Positions 52,262 to 61,635 of a stretch of DNA of 64,000 nt are shown in pieces. Position 1 is the stretch's first letter, and the number at the start of each line of letters is the position of its first letter. A program made the translations under genes and the position numbers. Under the pieces are notes generated by a model, which had not been told where the DNA came from, did no database searches, and was given only the letters and a program-made list of their open reading frames with translations. Source of the stretch: Idiomarina seosinensis_A (GTDB taxonomy: Bacteria; Pseudomonadota; Gammaproteobacteria; Enterobacterales; Alteromonadaceae); assembly GCF_044797955.1 (NCBI RefSeq), contig NZ_CP085211.1:310001-374000 (forward strand), in the 5' to 3' direction.

Positions 52262-52995
52262 TGAAAAAACTGTTAATCGCTCTTATCACCTTGATTCCGT
52301 CGCTGGCATTTGCGGCGGATCCGGCTGTACCGCTGGATGAAGCAAAGGTCGACCTGCATGACAAAGCCTCATTACAGCGCGGCGCGCAGATGTATATGAA
52401 CTACTGCAGTGGTTGTCATTCGCTTGAATATGCGCGTTATAACCGGATGTTTAACGACCTAGAGATTCCTGAAGATATTGGCCAGGAATACTTGCAGTTT
52501 ACCGGCGACAAACCAGGCGATTTAATCACCAATAATATGGAAGCAGAGGCCGCAGGACAGTGGTTTGGTACCGGTATTCCGGATTTAACTAATGTCGCCA
52601 GGGTTCGTGGCCCTGACTGGATTTATACGTATCTGCGGTCATTTTATAAAGATGACAGCCGGCCCTGGGGTGTCAACAATGCAGTATTCCCGAATGTCGG
52701 CATGCCGCATGTTCTGGAAGAACTGCAAGGCACTCCAATGCAGGCGTACGAAGAGCGCCGCATCGACGGTGAAATGAAAGAAGTTTATGTAGGAATTGAG
52801 ACCGATGGAAGCGGTCGTATGACTGAAGATGAATATGATCAGGCAATGCTCGATTTGACCGCATTTTTAGTCTATATGGGTGAGCCGATGGCACTTGAAC
52901 AACGACGCATGGGTTGGTTTGCGTTCGGGTTTTTATTGGTTTTCACTATTTTAGCTTGGTTGCTGAAAAAAGAGTTCTTCCGGGATCTCAAATAA
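52261..52995 (+). CDS. petC: Cytochrome c1 subunit of bc1 complex
   Basis: 244-residue cytochrome c1. Signal peptide MKKLLIALITLIPSLAFA, heme-binding CSGCH (C49, C52, H53), and a C-terminal membrane anchor (about 217-237, WFAFGFLLVFTILAWLL). It completes the three-subunit bc1 complex and is followed by a terminator. Confidence 0.98.
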   Translation: MKKLLIALITLIPSLAFAADPAVPLDEAKVDLHDKASLQRGAQMYMNYCSGCHSLEYARYNRMFNDLEIPEDIGQEYLQFTGDKPGDLITNNMEAEAAGQWFGTGIPDLTNVARVRGPDWIYTYLRSFYKDDSRPWGVNNAVFPNVGMPHVLEELQGTPMQAYEERRIDGEMKEVYVGIETDGSGRMTEDEYDQAMLDLTAFLVYMGEPMALEQRRMGWFAFGFLLVFTILAWLLKKEFFRDLK

Positions 52996-53022
52996 TCAGC
53001 CGAGGATACAAGCTTAGTCAGT

Positions 53023-53044
53023 AAGGGTGGCTTGCCACCCTTTT
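53023..53044 (+). terminator. Terminator after petC
   Basis: AAGGGTGG (53023-53030), loop CTTG, CCACCCTT (53035-53042), ending in TTTT. It lies 27 bases after the petC stop. Confidence 0.8.
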
Positions 53045-53058
53045 GACGTTGATATAAT
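53032..53058 (+). promoter_or_regulatory. Possible sspA promoter overlapping the petC terminator
   Basis: TTGCCA (53032-53037) lies in the loop and 3' arm of the preceding terminator; TATAAT (53053-53058) follows after a short 15-base spacer. Start would fall about six bases before the sspA ATG, cutting off the GGAGA ribosome site (53061-53065). Doubtful as the main promoter for that reason. Confidence 0.35.
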
Positions 53059-53070
53059 CTGGAGAATTAA

Positions 53071-53691
53071 ATGGCGGTTGCAGCAAATAAACGTTCAGTG
53101 ATGACGTTGTACTCTGGTCGACAAGACCTAAAAAGTCATCAGGTGCGCTTAGTATTAGCGGAAAAGGGAGTAAGCGTCGAAATAAGCTTTGTTGAGGGCG
53201 ATGATCGTCCGGAAGATCTTATTCAGCTGAATCCGTATCCTGATGCGACACCGACGTTGGTCGACCGCGAACTGGTACTCTATAATGCCCATATTATTAT
53301 GGAATATCTGGATGAGCGTTTCCCACACCCTCCGCTGATGCCGGTTTACCCTGTAGCGCGTGGCACCAGCCGCCTGATGATGCATCGTATCGAACGCGAC
53401 TGGTATCGTCTGGCTGAGCAAATTGAGTCCGGCGATAAATCAGCGCGGCAGGAACTTAAAGAGGGCATTTTATCGTTAGCCCCGATTTTCGCTGACACAC
53501 CGTACTTTATGAGCGAAGAATTCAGCCTGGTTGATTGCTATCTTGCGCCTTTACTCTGGCGGCTGCCAGCGTACGACATACAGCTGGAAGGTCAGGGCGC
53601 AAAAGATGTGAAAGCTTATATGATTCGTGTCTTTGAGCGTAAAACCTTTCAGGATTCGCTGACCGAAGCCGAAAAAGAGCTTGCACGCTAA
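53071..53691 (+). CDS. sspA: Stringent starvation protein A (GST fold)
   Basis: 206-residue SspA: GST-like fold that binds RNA polymerase and alters promoter use in starvation and acid stress. N-terminal thioredoxin-like half (MTLYSGRQDLKSHQVRLVLAEKGVSVEI; NPYPDATPTLVDRELVLYNAHIIMEYLDERFPHPPLMPVYPVARG) and helical C-terminal half are typical; the PHPPLMPVYPVAR surface segment is the SspA signature. It is followed 18 bases later by sspB. Confidence 0.97.
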   Translation: MAVAANKRSVMTLYSGRQDLKSHQVRLVLAEKGVSVEISFVEGDDRPEDLIQLNPYPDATPTLVDRELVLYNAHIIMEYLDERFPHPPLMPVYPVARGTSRLMMHRIERDWYRLAEQIESGDKSARQELKEGILSLAPIFADTPYFMSEEFSLVDCYLAPLLWRLPAYDIQLEGQGAKDVKAYMIRVFERKTFQDSLTEAEKELAR

Positions 53692-53709
53692 CCGCCGGGA
53701 GATCTTGGC

Positions 53710-54132
53710 ATGAAATTAACGGACATGACACCTAAGCGCCCATATTTATTGCGCGCCCTTTATGACTGGATTGTAGACAACCAGTTAACGCCTCACCTGG
53801 TGGTTGATGCCACCATTGTCGGTACTCAGGTGCCACAGCAGTTTATTAAAGATGGCCAAATAACCCTGAACATCTCGCCATCTGCGGTTGTGGGCTTGCA
53901 GCTGTTGGATCATGAAATACGTTTTAACGCGCGCTTCGGCGGACAGCCGATGGAAGTTATTGTGCCGATGACGGCGGCGTTAGCGTTATTCGCCCGGGAG
54001 AACGGCGCCGGCGCAATGTTTGAGGCAGAACCTCAGCTTGATAAGATGCCCGAACAGGAACCGCAGTCTGCAGAGACGGACGAGTCCACCAGCAAACCCA
54101 GCAAGCGACCCAACTTAAAAGTGATTAAATAG
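53710..54132 (+). CDS. sspB: ClpXP adaptor SspB
   Basis: 140-residue SspB. The folded domain (about 5-112: RPYLLRALYDWIVDNQLTPHLVVDATI...GQITLNISPSAVVGLQLLDHEIRFNARFGG) binds ssrA-tagged peptides, a Glu/Ser-rich linker follows, and the short basic C-terminal motif (RPNLKVIK) is the ClpX-docking module. It converges with dolP. Confidence 0.97.
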   Translation: MKLTDMTPKRPYLLRALYDWIVDNQLTPHLVVDATIVGTQVPQQFIKDGQITLNISPSAVVGLQLLDHEIRFNARFGGQPMEVIVPMTAALALFARENGAGAMFEAEPQLDKMPEQEPQSAETDESTSKPSKRPNLKVIK

Positions 54133-54139
54133 CGGCCTG

Positions 54140-54157
54140 GCCGGACCTTAGTCCGGC
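54140..54157. terminator. Hairpin between convergent sspB and dolP
   Basis: GCCGGAC (54140-54146), loop CTTA, GTCCGGC (54151-54157). The loop contains the dolP stop codon on the reverse strand. No T run on either side, so intrinsic termination is uncertain. Confidence 0.4.
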
Positions 54158-54732
54158 GCCGAGAAGGCTTTAATAACTCGCTCCACTCCTTTGACGTTGC
54201 GGGCAATCTCAACGGCTTTGTCGGCTTGTTCGGAGCCGACCAAACCAAGCAAAAACACCTCGCCATTTTCGGTAACCACTTTGATATGGCTGGCACGAAC
54301 GTCGTCGTCAGCCGCCAGTTTGAGTTTTACCTGGCTGGTGATCCAGCTGTCCGCGGCCTGGACTGATAAACCGGCCTGCGAAGTCAGCCTGATTTGATTA
54401 AAGATTTTAACTACGCCATTAGTGTCATCGATAACTTCTTTTGCTCTTTGGCGAAGTTGCTCATCAGGCACCTGACCGATTAATAGCACTTTTTGGTCAT
54501 AACTAACCGTGCGCAATCGGAAGTCCTTTAGCTTATCGTCGTTACCAAGCTTTGCATTGGCTTTCATTTCGATGGTTTGATCGTCAATTTGGCTGCCAAT
54601 GGTCCGTGGGTCGGCAATTGACTTAATACCGACAGCTGCAGCTCCGGTGGCAACCACGGCGCAGCCATTGAGCATGGCCAGACTAGTTAAAATTACGGCA
54701 AAACGGCTGGCTTTAGCGGCAATAGTATTCAT
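54148..54732 (-). CDS. dolP: Outer-membrane lipoprotein DolP (YraP)
   Basis: 194-residue lipoprotein with lipobox LNGC (Cys24) and two BON domains (about 50-115 and 125-190: LRTVSYDQKVLLIGQVPDEQLRQRAKEV; IKVVTENGEVFLLGLVGSEQADKAVEIARNVKGV). E. coli DolP binds anionic phospholipid at the division site, supports BAM and belongs to the sigma-E regulon. It lies one base after diaA. Confidence 0.95.
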   Translation of the reverse strand: MNTIAAKASRFAVILTSLAMLNGCAVVATGAAAVGIKSIADPRTIGSQIDDQTIEMKANAKLGNDDKLKDFRLRTVSYDQKVLLIGQVPDEQLRQRAKEVIDDTNGVVKIFNQIRLTSQAGLSVQAADSWITSQVKLKLAADDDVRASHIKVVTENGEVFLLGLVGSEQADKAVEIARNVKGVERVIKAFSAPD

Positions 54733-54733
54733 G

Positions 54734-55282
54734 TTATTCAGGCCCTTGCGGAAAAATAATTTGCTCAGTCAGCTCACACAAACAATGACTGACTAAAAGT
54801 TGGTGTTCCAGTACCCGGGCAGTAGTGGGGGACGGAATCTGAATTTCGATATCATCGGCTCCCAGCAGCCCCGAAACCAGCGGGTTATTTTGACCTGTTA
54901 TGGCAATTAAAATCATTTCCCGGCTTAATGCCGCCTCTATCGAGGCGATTAACTCTTCATCCTCGCCCTGCGCGGCTGCGAACACAATTAACACATCGTT
55001 GCTTTGACCCAGCGAGGACACTTGCTGCTGACTGTAACGGGCCAGAGGAATGACCGGAAAAGCCGGCCGCTCCAGCGACATGCCAAGGTTCATAATTTCA
55101 GCAAAATGGTGGCTTAACCAGACAGTTGACTGGTTGCCCAAAGAAAAAACCCGTTGGCCGTTAAGCAAGCTGGCGACGACCAGATTGACGGCATGGTCGA
55201 TGGTGTCAGACAAGCCTTCAACAGCGGATATTTGCGTTTGTATGCTTTCTGTAAAGATCGTTTTTAACTGTTCATTTGGCAT
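54734..55282 (-). CDS. diaA: SIS-domain protein DiaA (DnaA initiator-associating)
   Basis: 182-residue SIS-fold protein of the DiaA/GmhA family (VFSLGNQSTVWLSHHFAEIMN; VLIVFAAAQGEDEELIASIEAAL; ILIAITGQNNPLVSGLLGADDIEIQIPS; LEHQLLVSHCLCELTEQIIFPQ). Location between yraN and dolP is the diaA position in E. coli, where the tetramer helps DnaA load at oriC. GmhA (LPS heptose isomerase) is the alternative; its catalytic residues are not evident here. Confidence 0.87.
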   Translation of the reverse strand: MPNEQLKTIFTESIQTQISAVEGLSDTIDHAVNLVVASLLNGQRVFSLGNQSTVWLSHHFAEIMNLGMSLERPAFPVIPLARYSQQQVSSLGQSNDVLIVFAAAQGEDEELIASIEAALSREMILIAITGQNNPLVSGLLGADDIEIQIPSPTTARVLEHQLLVSHCLCELTEQIIFPQGPE

Positions 55283-55284
55283 GA

Positions 55285-55635
55285 TTAAAACGCATCCTTA
55301 AGCCAGTAAATAGTCGGTGGGTTGCCGGTGATGGCGATAACGTCAAAACGCATTGACGTTGTGTGCTGATCAATTCCGTTAAATAAAAAATAACACTGCG
55401 CAGTAAAGCGAATACGTTGGCACTGGGCGGCAGTGATTTGCTCCAGCACCGCAGCAAACTGTTGGTCGGCACGGTATTTAACCTCGACAAAAAGCCATAT
55501 TTGCTGAAGTTTGGCAATGATATCAATTTCACCACCGTCAATCCGAAAATTTTTTTCCTTAATCCGGGCGCCCTGTTGCTGCAAATAATCTACCGCTATT
55601 TGCTCAGCCCGGTTACCTTTAGCTTTTCTCGACAT
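55285..55635 (-). CDS. yraN: UPF0102 endonuclease-fold protein YraN
   Basis: 116-residue UPF0102 protein: RAEQIAVDYLQQQGARIKEKNFRIDGGEIDIIAKLQQIWLFVEVKYRA retains the PD-(D/E)xK-like acidic residues (GGEIDII, FVEVK). Function in the family is unsettled. Two bases to diaA, five from lpoA, so part of one operon. Confidence 0.93.
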   Translation of the reverse strand: MSRKAKGNRAEQIAVDYLQQQGARIKEKNFRIDGGEIDIIAKLQQIWLFVEVKYRADQQFAAVLEQITAAQCQRIRFTAQCYFLFNGIDQHTTSMRFDVIAITGNPPTIYWLKDAF

Positions 55636-55640
55636 AGTGA

Positions 55641-57467
55641 CTAGTCAACGGGTTGCACTTGATTAACGTCAAATATAGCCCAGTCTAGCTGCCGTTGTAT
55701 GCGATAAAAAGTCACTGAAAGTTGTCCGTTATAGCCTACCCAGTGGGCGCCCGGCAGAATATTAAGCACTGGCAGCTGAGGTAGCAGAAAAGCACTGTCA
55801 TAACCCATAGCAAATAAGCGCCCGTCGGATAGTGAGGCATTACTGCGTACCTGTAACCAGGCGTTAAGTTCATTATCCGGCTCGCCAATAAGCGCCGGTG
55901 CTTCAGAAAATACCACGCCTTCTAAGTCAGCGTCACCATTACGATTGCTGCGTTGGTGCACGCCAGAATTAGCAAACACCGTTAACTCGGGTGCTGCGGG
56001 GGACAGGTTGACATCAACGAAAGGTTTTAACAGCCGCACTTTTTGCAGATCACCGGGTAAATAAGCAGTATCAATATCGCTCCGGCTGCGTTCCTGCTCA
56101 TCGATAATAATTTTGCCGGCAGCAATTTTCACTTCTCGGATGCGCTGTTTGCTGGCTGATATACCCAGCCGTTGTTCGACAGCAACTTGCATATCTTCGC
56201 GGGCGGAGTACCAGCCCAGCTCGGGCTCATCGCTACGCAGTTGTTGCCAGACAGCGTTAAAATTGCTAACCAGATTCTCACCCGCTGCGTTTTGCTGAGC
56301 AAAGATGATGGGCGGGTATTCGGCGTCCCGGGCAAGTCGCCGGGCCGTTTGTTTCACTTCATCCTCGCCGGACAAAGCAAATTGTACCTGGCGTCCAGTC
56401 TGAATGGTCGGGCTTAGCAGCGGAACCTCGTTCAGCAGCAGCTGATAGGGTCCCAACAGAGGTTTTTGTAGCCAGGCTTCAACCTGTTCCTTTAGCAATG
56501 GCCCAACAATGTGCGTTGCGCCGTTCTCGAGGATCTGCCGTTGTTGTTGTTCCAGCGGAACAGCGTTAGTGTCAATAAACTGAATGCTGAAGCCCAGCTG
56601 AGCCGAGGCGGCCAGCAAGCCGTCGCGAACCGCGTAGCCCTGAGCCTGATAACGGCCACTTAAGGGTAATAAAGCTGCAATTAAACGTGGCGCCTGCCAA
56701 TCTTGCCCGGCCCACTCACTTACTAACGTATTGCCCAGGTGGTCGGGGTAGCTGCTCTGCCACTGCTGTAATTGACGACGCAGCTGCGCCGGCGTTAACT
56801 TTTCATTGTGAAGCATCTCCAGCAGCCGCCACCAGCCCGCTACTTTTTCGCTGGCCGGGCGTTCCCGGGGCAGTTGTTCAGGTGCCACATATTGCAGGTA
56901 ACGCCAAATTCTTTGTCGCTGCCGGTCCGAATGTTGCCGGCTAAAAGGCGTTGCCTCAATTTCCGCTAAACCGGCCTGCCAAAATTGCTTTAAGCGGGCA
57001 TGAGACTTTGCCAATAACTGTAGCGCCAGTAACCGATGTTCTCGTTCAGTGAAACGCGAAGTGATCGGCTGCAGGGTGCTTATCACCGCTGGCCACTGCT
57101 GGTTATGAGCAAGCCACTGTCCGTTGACCAATGCCAACAGTGGATAGTCATCGGCGGGTACTGACTGAGCCTGAAGTTGCGACAATACGGCAGCACTTTG
57201 TTGCCATTGCTGTTGACGCTGAAATGCCAGGGCTGCTTTAATCAGTAGCGAGTATTGTTGTTCCGGCGTGGATGCGTCGGCGGCTTGCTGCAACCAGTCC
57301 GACGCCGGACGTTCCGCATCTTTCTCCGGCTGAGGCTGGCTGGTGGTGTCCGGTTCGGTTTGCCGGGCTGTTGACTTTTGCTCGACAGAGCTGCATTGCG
57401 TCAAGGCCAGGACACTGAACAGTGCAACGGCCAAGCCCTTAAGCGTATTCATCGAACGGCTTTTCAC
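55641..57467 (-). CDS. lpoA: Outer-membrane activator of PBP1a, LpoA
   Basis: 608-residue lipoprotein with lipobox LTQC. The N-terminal half (about 40-265) is helical TPR-like, and the C-terminal half (about 268-600) is a periplasmic-binding-protein-like fold (IAALLPLSGRYQAQGYAVRDGLLAA; THIVGPLLKEQVEAWLQ; MGYDSAFLLPQLP). It reaches through the periplasm to stimulate PBP1a. Start GTG 57467 has AGGA nine bases upstream; ATG 57452 (five residues shorter) also gives a good signal peptide. It diverges from rsmI, the same pairing as in E. coli. Confidence 0.93.
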   Translation of the reverse strand: MKSRSMNTLKGLAVALFSVLALTQCSSVEQKSTARQTEPDTTSQPQPEKDAERPASDWLQQAADASTPEQQYSLLIKAALAFQRQQQWQQSAAVLSQLQAQSVPADDYPLLALVNGQWLAHNQQWPAVISTLQPITSRFTEREHRLLALQLLAKSHARLKQFWQAGLAEIEATPFSRQHSDRQRQRIWRYLQYVAPEQLPRERPASEKVAGWWRLLEMLHNEKLTPAQLRRQLQQWQSSYPDHLGNTLVSEWAGQDWQAPRLIAALLPLSGRYQAQGYAVRDGLLAASAQLGFSIQFIDTNAVPLEQQQRQILENGATHIVGPLLKEQVEAWLQKPLLGPYQLLLNEVPLLSPTIQTGRQVQFALSGEDEVKQTARRLARDAEYPPIIFAQQNAAGENLVSNFNAVWQQLRSDEPELGWYSAREDMQVAVEQRLGISASKQRIREVKIAAGKIIIDEQERSRSDIDTAYLPGDLQKVRLLKPFVDVNLSPAAPELTVFANSGVHQRSNRNGDADLEGVVFSEAPALIGEPDNELNAWLQVRSNASLSDGRLFAMGYDSAFLLPQLPVLNILPGAHWVGYNGQLSVTFYRIQRQLDWAIFDVNQVQPVD

Positions 57468-57554
57468 AAATCAGTATCCTGTCAAAATTCACGTATAGTT
57501 ACAGCGTGGATGATACTATACCGGTATCCCAGAGTGAAACAAACATGGACCATT

Positions 57555-58430
57555 ATGTCTGCAGGCAATGAAGTAAAAGAAGCGAAAAAAAAAGGAACAT
57601 TGTTTATTGTTCCGACCCCTATCGGCAATTTGGGCGATATCACTGAGCGCGCAATTGAGGTGTTAGCGCAGGTTGATGCCATTGCTGCTGAGGATACGCG
57701 TCATAGTGGTCCGTTGATGCAGCACCTGGGAATAAAAACGCCGCTGATAACTTTGCATGAACATAACGAAAGCCAAAAAACAGCGGTCTTAATCGAGCAG
57801 TTGCAACAAGGCAAGTCATTAGCATTAATCAGTGATGCCGGTACCCCGTTAATCAGTGACCCGGGCTATACGTTGGTGCGGCAGTGTCGACAGGCACAGC
57901 TGCCGGTGGTTGCCTTGCCGGGGCCGTGCGCGATTACAACTGCGCTTAGTGCTGCCGGACTGGCCACTGACCGCTTTACGTTCGAAGGGTTTTTGCCGGC
58001 CAAGCCACAGCAGCGCCGTAAACAGCTGAGTGAACTGGCAACAGAAACGCGTACCATGGTGTTTTACGAATCGCCGCACCGGATACTTCACACCTTAGCG
58101 GATTTAAGCACGCATCTGGACAGTGAACGTGAGATTGTACTGGCTCGCGAGCTGACCAAGCAATTCGAGACCTACTTGTCGGGAACAGCGGCCCAGTTGC
58201 TGGAAAAGTTAACTGCCGATCGAAACCAACAGCGGGGCGAAATGGTGATCATCGTAGCCGGCCAGCGTAAAGAAAAAGTAGCAGCCGATATCCTGCCCGA
58301 AGCGCAAAAGGCGATGACTTTGTTGTGTCAGGAACTACCGTTAAAAAAAGCAGCGGCGATTTGTGCGGGGCTTTACGATGAACGAAAAAATGCCCTTTAT
58401 CAATGGGCTCTGGAAAACTTGAATAAATGA
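57555..58430 (+). CDS. rsmI: 16S rRNA C1402 2'-O-methyltransferase RsmI
   Basis: 291-residue tetrapyrrole-methylase-fold enzyme that 2'-O-methylates C1402. GTLFIVPTPIGNLGDITERAIEVLAQVDAIAAEDTRHSGPLM, SLALISDAGTPLISDPGYTLV and FYESPHRI are family blocks. ATG 57555 is the start fitting the family length (E. coli 286); longer frames upstream run through lpoA. A run of nine A lies at codons 11-14 (about 57585-57593). The companion base methyltransferase rsmH lies 3.2 kb downstream. Confidence 0.96.
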   Translation: MSAGNEVKEAKKKGTLFIVPTPIGNLGDITERAIEVLAQVDAIAAEDTRHSGPLMQHLGIKTPLITLHEHNESQKTAVLIEQLQQGKSLALISDAGTPLISDPGYTLVRQCRQAQLPVVALPGPCAITTALSAAGLATDRFTFEGFLPAKPQQRRKQLSELATETRTMVFYESPHRILHTLADLSTHLDSEREIVLARELTKQFETYLSGTAAQLLEKLTADRNQQRGEMVIIVAGQRKEKVAADILPEAQKAMTLLCQELPLKKAAAICAGLYDERKNALYQWALENLNK

Positions 58431-58459
58431 TTGTGAAATTTCGCGGCTACCCGTATTAT
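58431..58459 (+). promoter_or_regulatory. rnpB promoter
   Basis: TTGTGA (58431-58436), 17-base spacer, TATTAT (58454-58459). The expected start six bases later, about 58465, coincides with the first base of the P1 helix of the RNase P RNA, supporting the call. It begins immediately after the rsmI stop. Confidence 0.75.
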
Positions 58460-58464
58460 CTGCC

Positions 58465-58802
<338 letters not shown>

Positions 58803-58821
<19 letters not shown>

Positions 58822-60941
58822 TCTTTTATAAAGTGAATCAGGGCGTCAGCGGGTAATGAACCGCTGACATAAAAACCCTGACCGTAGTCGCAGCCGGCGG
58901 CTTCCATAAGTTGCCACTGTTGTTGGTTTTCCACGCACTGAGCTATGGTTTCTATATTCAGCGCCTTAGCAATACCGGTAACCGCCTGCAGTAACTGAGT
59001 CTTTATCTGCTCATCGGATGTTTCATCCAAAAACCGCCGGTTGATTTTAAGAATATCAACCGCGTAAGTCTGCAGACAATGGATACTGGAAACGCCAAGA
59101 CCAAAGTTGTCTAACGCGATTTTCAGACCCTGGCGGCGTAAATACTTAATGGCATCCAACTGTTTTGTTTTAGCTCCGATAAACAACGACTCATTGACTT
59201 CAACGACCACTTGATTCGCCGGAATTCCCTTTTGTTGCAGTGTTTTTACCCAGCCTTTAACGTTACTTATGTTATGCAGTTCGTGTTCACTGCGATTAAC
59301 CGACACAGTGAGATTAATATTAGCTCGCTTGAACTTCAGCCAGTCATTACAAACCTGCTGGAAAACATAGTCACCGATCGCCTCAATCAGACCGTTCTTT
59401 TCTGCTATGGGAATAAACTCAGCGGGTGAAATCAGATCCTGCCCGCAATCCCAGCGCACCAGAGCTTCGCATTTTTCAATCCGGCCGGTGGTCAGGTTAA
59501 CTATCGGTTGATAGTGAACGTTCAGCAGGCCCTGCTCCAGCGCATTGCGCAGGCGCTCGGTAACCTGTTTGAGTTGCTCTGTTTGCTCGCGTAATTGCTG
59601 ATTAAAAAAGTGATAGGTTTTGCGCCCCGATGTTTTTGCCGCGTACATGGCTATGTCAGCATGTTTTAACAGGGTATCGGCACTACCGCCATCTTCCGGG
59701 TACAGGGCAATACCGATACTGGCGGAAATTTGCACCGGGTGTTGTTGCAGATGAAACTGTTCACTGAGCAATTCGTTTAAGTTTTTGGCGACCGTAACCA
59801 CTTGCTCTGTTGTTTCAGTATTGTGCAACACAATAACAAATTCATCGCCACCCAGCCGGGCAATAAAATCAGCCCCGCGTAAATTTTCCCGCAAGCGCTG
59901 GGCAACACCGGCGAGCAACTGATCACCGACATCGTGACCAAGGCTGTCATTAACGTCTTTAAAACGATCCAGGTCGATAAACAGAACGGCAAAGGGCGGC
60001 TTGCGGGTAACCATTGACTGCAAATGTTCCAAAAACGAAGTGCGGTTGGGTAGCTGTGTGACGACATCAAAGTGTGCCTGGTGATCGACCAGTTTCATAG
60101 CCTGCCGGAGCCGGTTGTGGGTGAACACCAGAGATAACATAAAAATCAGCGTCATCAGGGTAACCATTGCGCCGCCAATAACGATAAGCAAATAACCCAC
60201 CGAACGCGCGACCCATTCACCGGAGCGCGGCAAGGCGGCCAAATGCCATTCGGCACCCGGTACCGCCATCGATAGCCTCACGGCGTCCGCTTGTGCCAGC
60301 TGCCCGGATCCGGCAATCAGTTGTTGCCGGCTGGACTTGAGGGGGTCACTGGTGATGCTGAATTGATAGTCGGAGTGATCATAAAAGCCTACGTTTTGCA
60401 GTAATTTATCAATGTCCAGCACTTCGGCAATAATACCCCACAACTCATTATTATGGGTTCTGACCGGAGTACGGATAATTAGCGCGCGACCGCCCTGCAC
60501 TAAGTTAACCGGGCCTGTAAGAAGGGTTTCATTGTTGTTGATCGCCTGCTGTACGGTTTTTAGCTGGTCGGGATCGCTATGGTAATCAAAGCCCAGTACC
60601 GAGGCATTGTCCTCTAACGGATAGACGTACTGCACCACAAAGTCCCGCGCCAGTGCAATGTTACGAATGGGCAACTTCTCATCAATAATAGTGGCGACCA
60701 GTGAGTCAAAGCGCTCAGGTGATAATCCGGGACGCAGTAATATTTCAGCCTGTAAGGCCTTGGTGACCACCAAAGACGATGCAAGCTGGCCATCTAACGC
60801 CGCGCTCATCGTACTCAGCTCACTTAGCGCGAGACGTTTTTGACCTTCTACCTGGCTTCGATGATAACTTTCCGCTGTCCAGATAACCGTTATGCTAAGA
60901 AACAGAAGGGTTATTCCTATCGCAACCCAATGCAACTTCAT
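58803..60941 (-). CDS. CHASE-GGDEF-EAL protein; EAL domain probably inactive
   Basis: 712-residue membrane c-di-GMP protein. Membrane helix 1 (about 5-22), periplasmic CHASE-type sensor (about 60-235: NIALARDFVVQYVYPLEDNASVLGFDY), helix 2 (about 248-272), GGDEF domain (about 285-445) with intact G364-G-D-E-F and an I-site R355-G-A-D five residues before it, then EAL (about 460-710). The EAL motif itself (E492-A-L), N549, E581 and E584 are present, but three positions needed for phosphodiesterase action are changed: DDFG is DNFG (N612), KID is KIN (N634), and AEGVE is AQCVE (Q668). Expected to make c-di-GMP, with EAL as a regulatory or binding module (inference). GGAGA precedes the ATG. Confidence 0.94.
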
Positions 60942-61091
60942 GCGGCGTAATTCTCCGACTTAATCGATAACTGCAGTATTGCACAAAAAATAATCAGATT
61001 CTAACGCTATAAAATAGCCTTTAGCTTCAAATACTTGCTGCAACAGCGCTAAACAGGTGCCGATAATCCCCGGCTTTGCTGTGTTTTTCCC

Positions 61092-61121
61092 TTGACAGTG
61101 GGAAAGCTAACTCCCTAGACT
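61092..61121 (+). promoter_or_regulatory. Pmra, promoter of the dcw cluster
   Basis: Perfect TTGACA (61092-61097) and TAGACT (61116-61121) with an 18-base spacer, upstream of mraZ. Transcription would start about 61127, just before the GTGGA repeats. The rest of the 235-base gap (60942-61176) shows no other clear structure; it must also hold the promoter of the divergent GGDEF/EAL gene. Confidence 0.72.
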
Positions 61122-61129
61122 GTATGATT

Positions 61130-61155
61130 GTGGAGATTTGTGGATAATCGTGGAT
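61130..61155 (+). promoter_or_regulatory. Probable MraZ operator: three GTGGA repeats, 10-bp period
   Basis: GTGGAG (61130), GTGGAT (61140) and GTGGAT (61150) recur exactly every 10 bases between the promoter and mraZ. MraZ of E. coli binds three TGGGN repeats with 5-base spacers at the same place; here the unit is TGGAN with the same geometry. Autorepression of the dcw cluster is expected. Confidence 0.75.
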
Positions 61156-61176
61156 CTCAATGATCAGGTGAGGATC

Positions 61177-61635
61177 ATGTTCCGAGGCGCAACAGGGTTA
61201 AATTTAGACAACAAAGGACGTTTGGCGATACCGGCGAAACACCGCAATGCGCTGACCCTTGACTGTGATGGTAAGATGGTTTGCACCATCGATATCAAAC
61301 AGCCCTGCCTGCTCCTTTATCCGCTGCCCGAATGGCAGTTGATTGAAAAAAAATTAACTCAGTTGTCCAGTATGAACCCGGCAGAACGTCGCCTGCAACG
61401 GCTGCTGTTGGGTCACGCAGATGATTGTGAAATGGATAAAAACGGTCGTCTGTTAATCTCAGCTCCGCTGCGTCAGCATGCAGGATTAGAAAAAAAGCTG
61501 ATGTTAGTGGGGCAGCTAAACAAATTCGAAATTTGGGACGAAGCAGCCTGGAACGATCAGGTTGCACAGGATATGGACATCGAGCGCGAGGGCGACTTTA
61601 CCCTTAATGAACGCTTAGAAGATTTTTCATTATAA
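61177..61635 (+). CDS. mraZ: Transcriptional regulator MraZ
   Basis: 152-residue AbrB-like regulator, same length as in E. coli, with the two SpoVT/AbrB repeats (MFRGATGLNLDNKGRLAIPAKHR; DDCEMDKNGRLLISAPLRQHAGLEKKLMLVGQLNKFEIWDE). It represses its own operon. I start at ATG 61177 (MFRGAT); in-frame starts upstream would run through the operator. TAATG overlap with rsmH. Confidence 0.98.
   Translation: MFRGATGLNLDNKGRLAIPAKHRNALTLDCDGKMVCTIDIKQPCLLLYPLPEWQLIEKKLTQLSSMNPAERRLQRLLLGHADDCEMDKNGRLLISAPLRQHAGLEKKLMLVGQLNKFEIWDEAAWNDQVAQDMDIEREGDFTLNERLEDFSL

Noticed and set aside
57378..57554. N-terminal extension of rsmI starting 177 bases upstream
   Set aside because: It runs antisense through the start of lpoA and has no resemblance to RsmI; ATG 57555 gives the normal length.
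60942..61091. Small gene in the gap between the GGDEF/EAL gene and the mraZ promoter
   Set aside because: No frame with a ribosome site and useful length; sequence looks like ordinary AT-rich promoter DNA.
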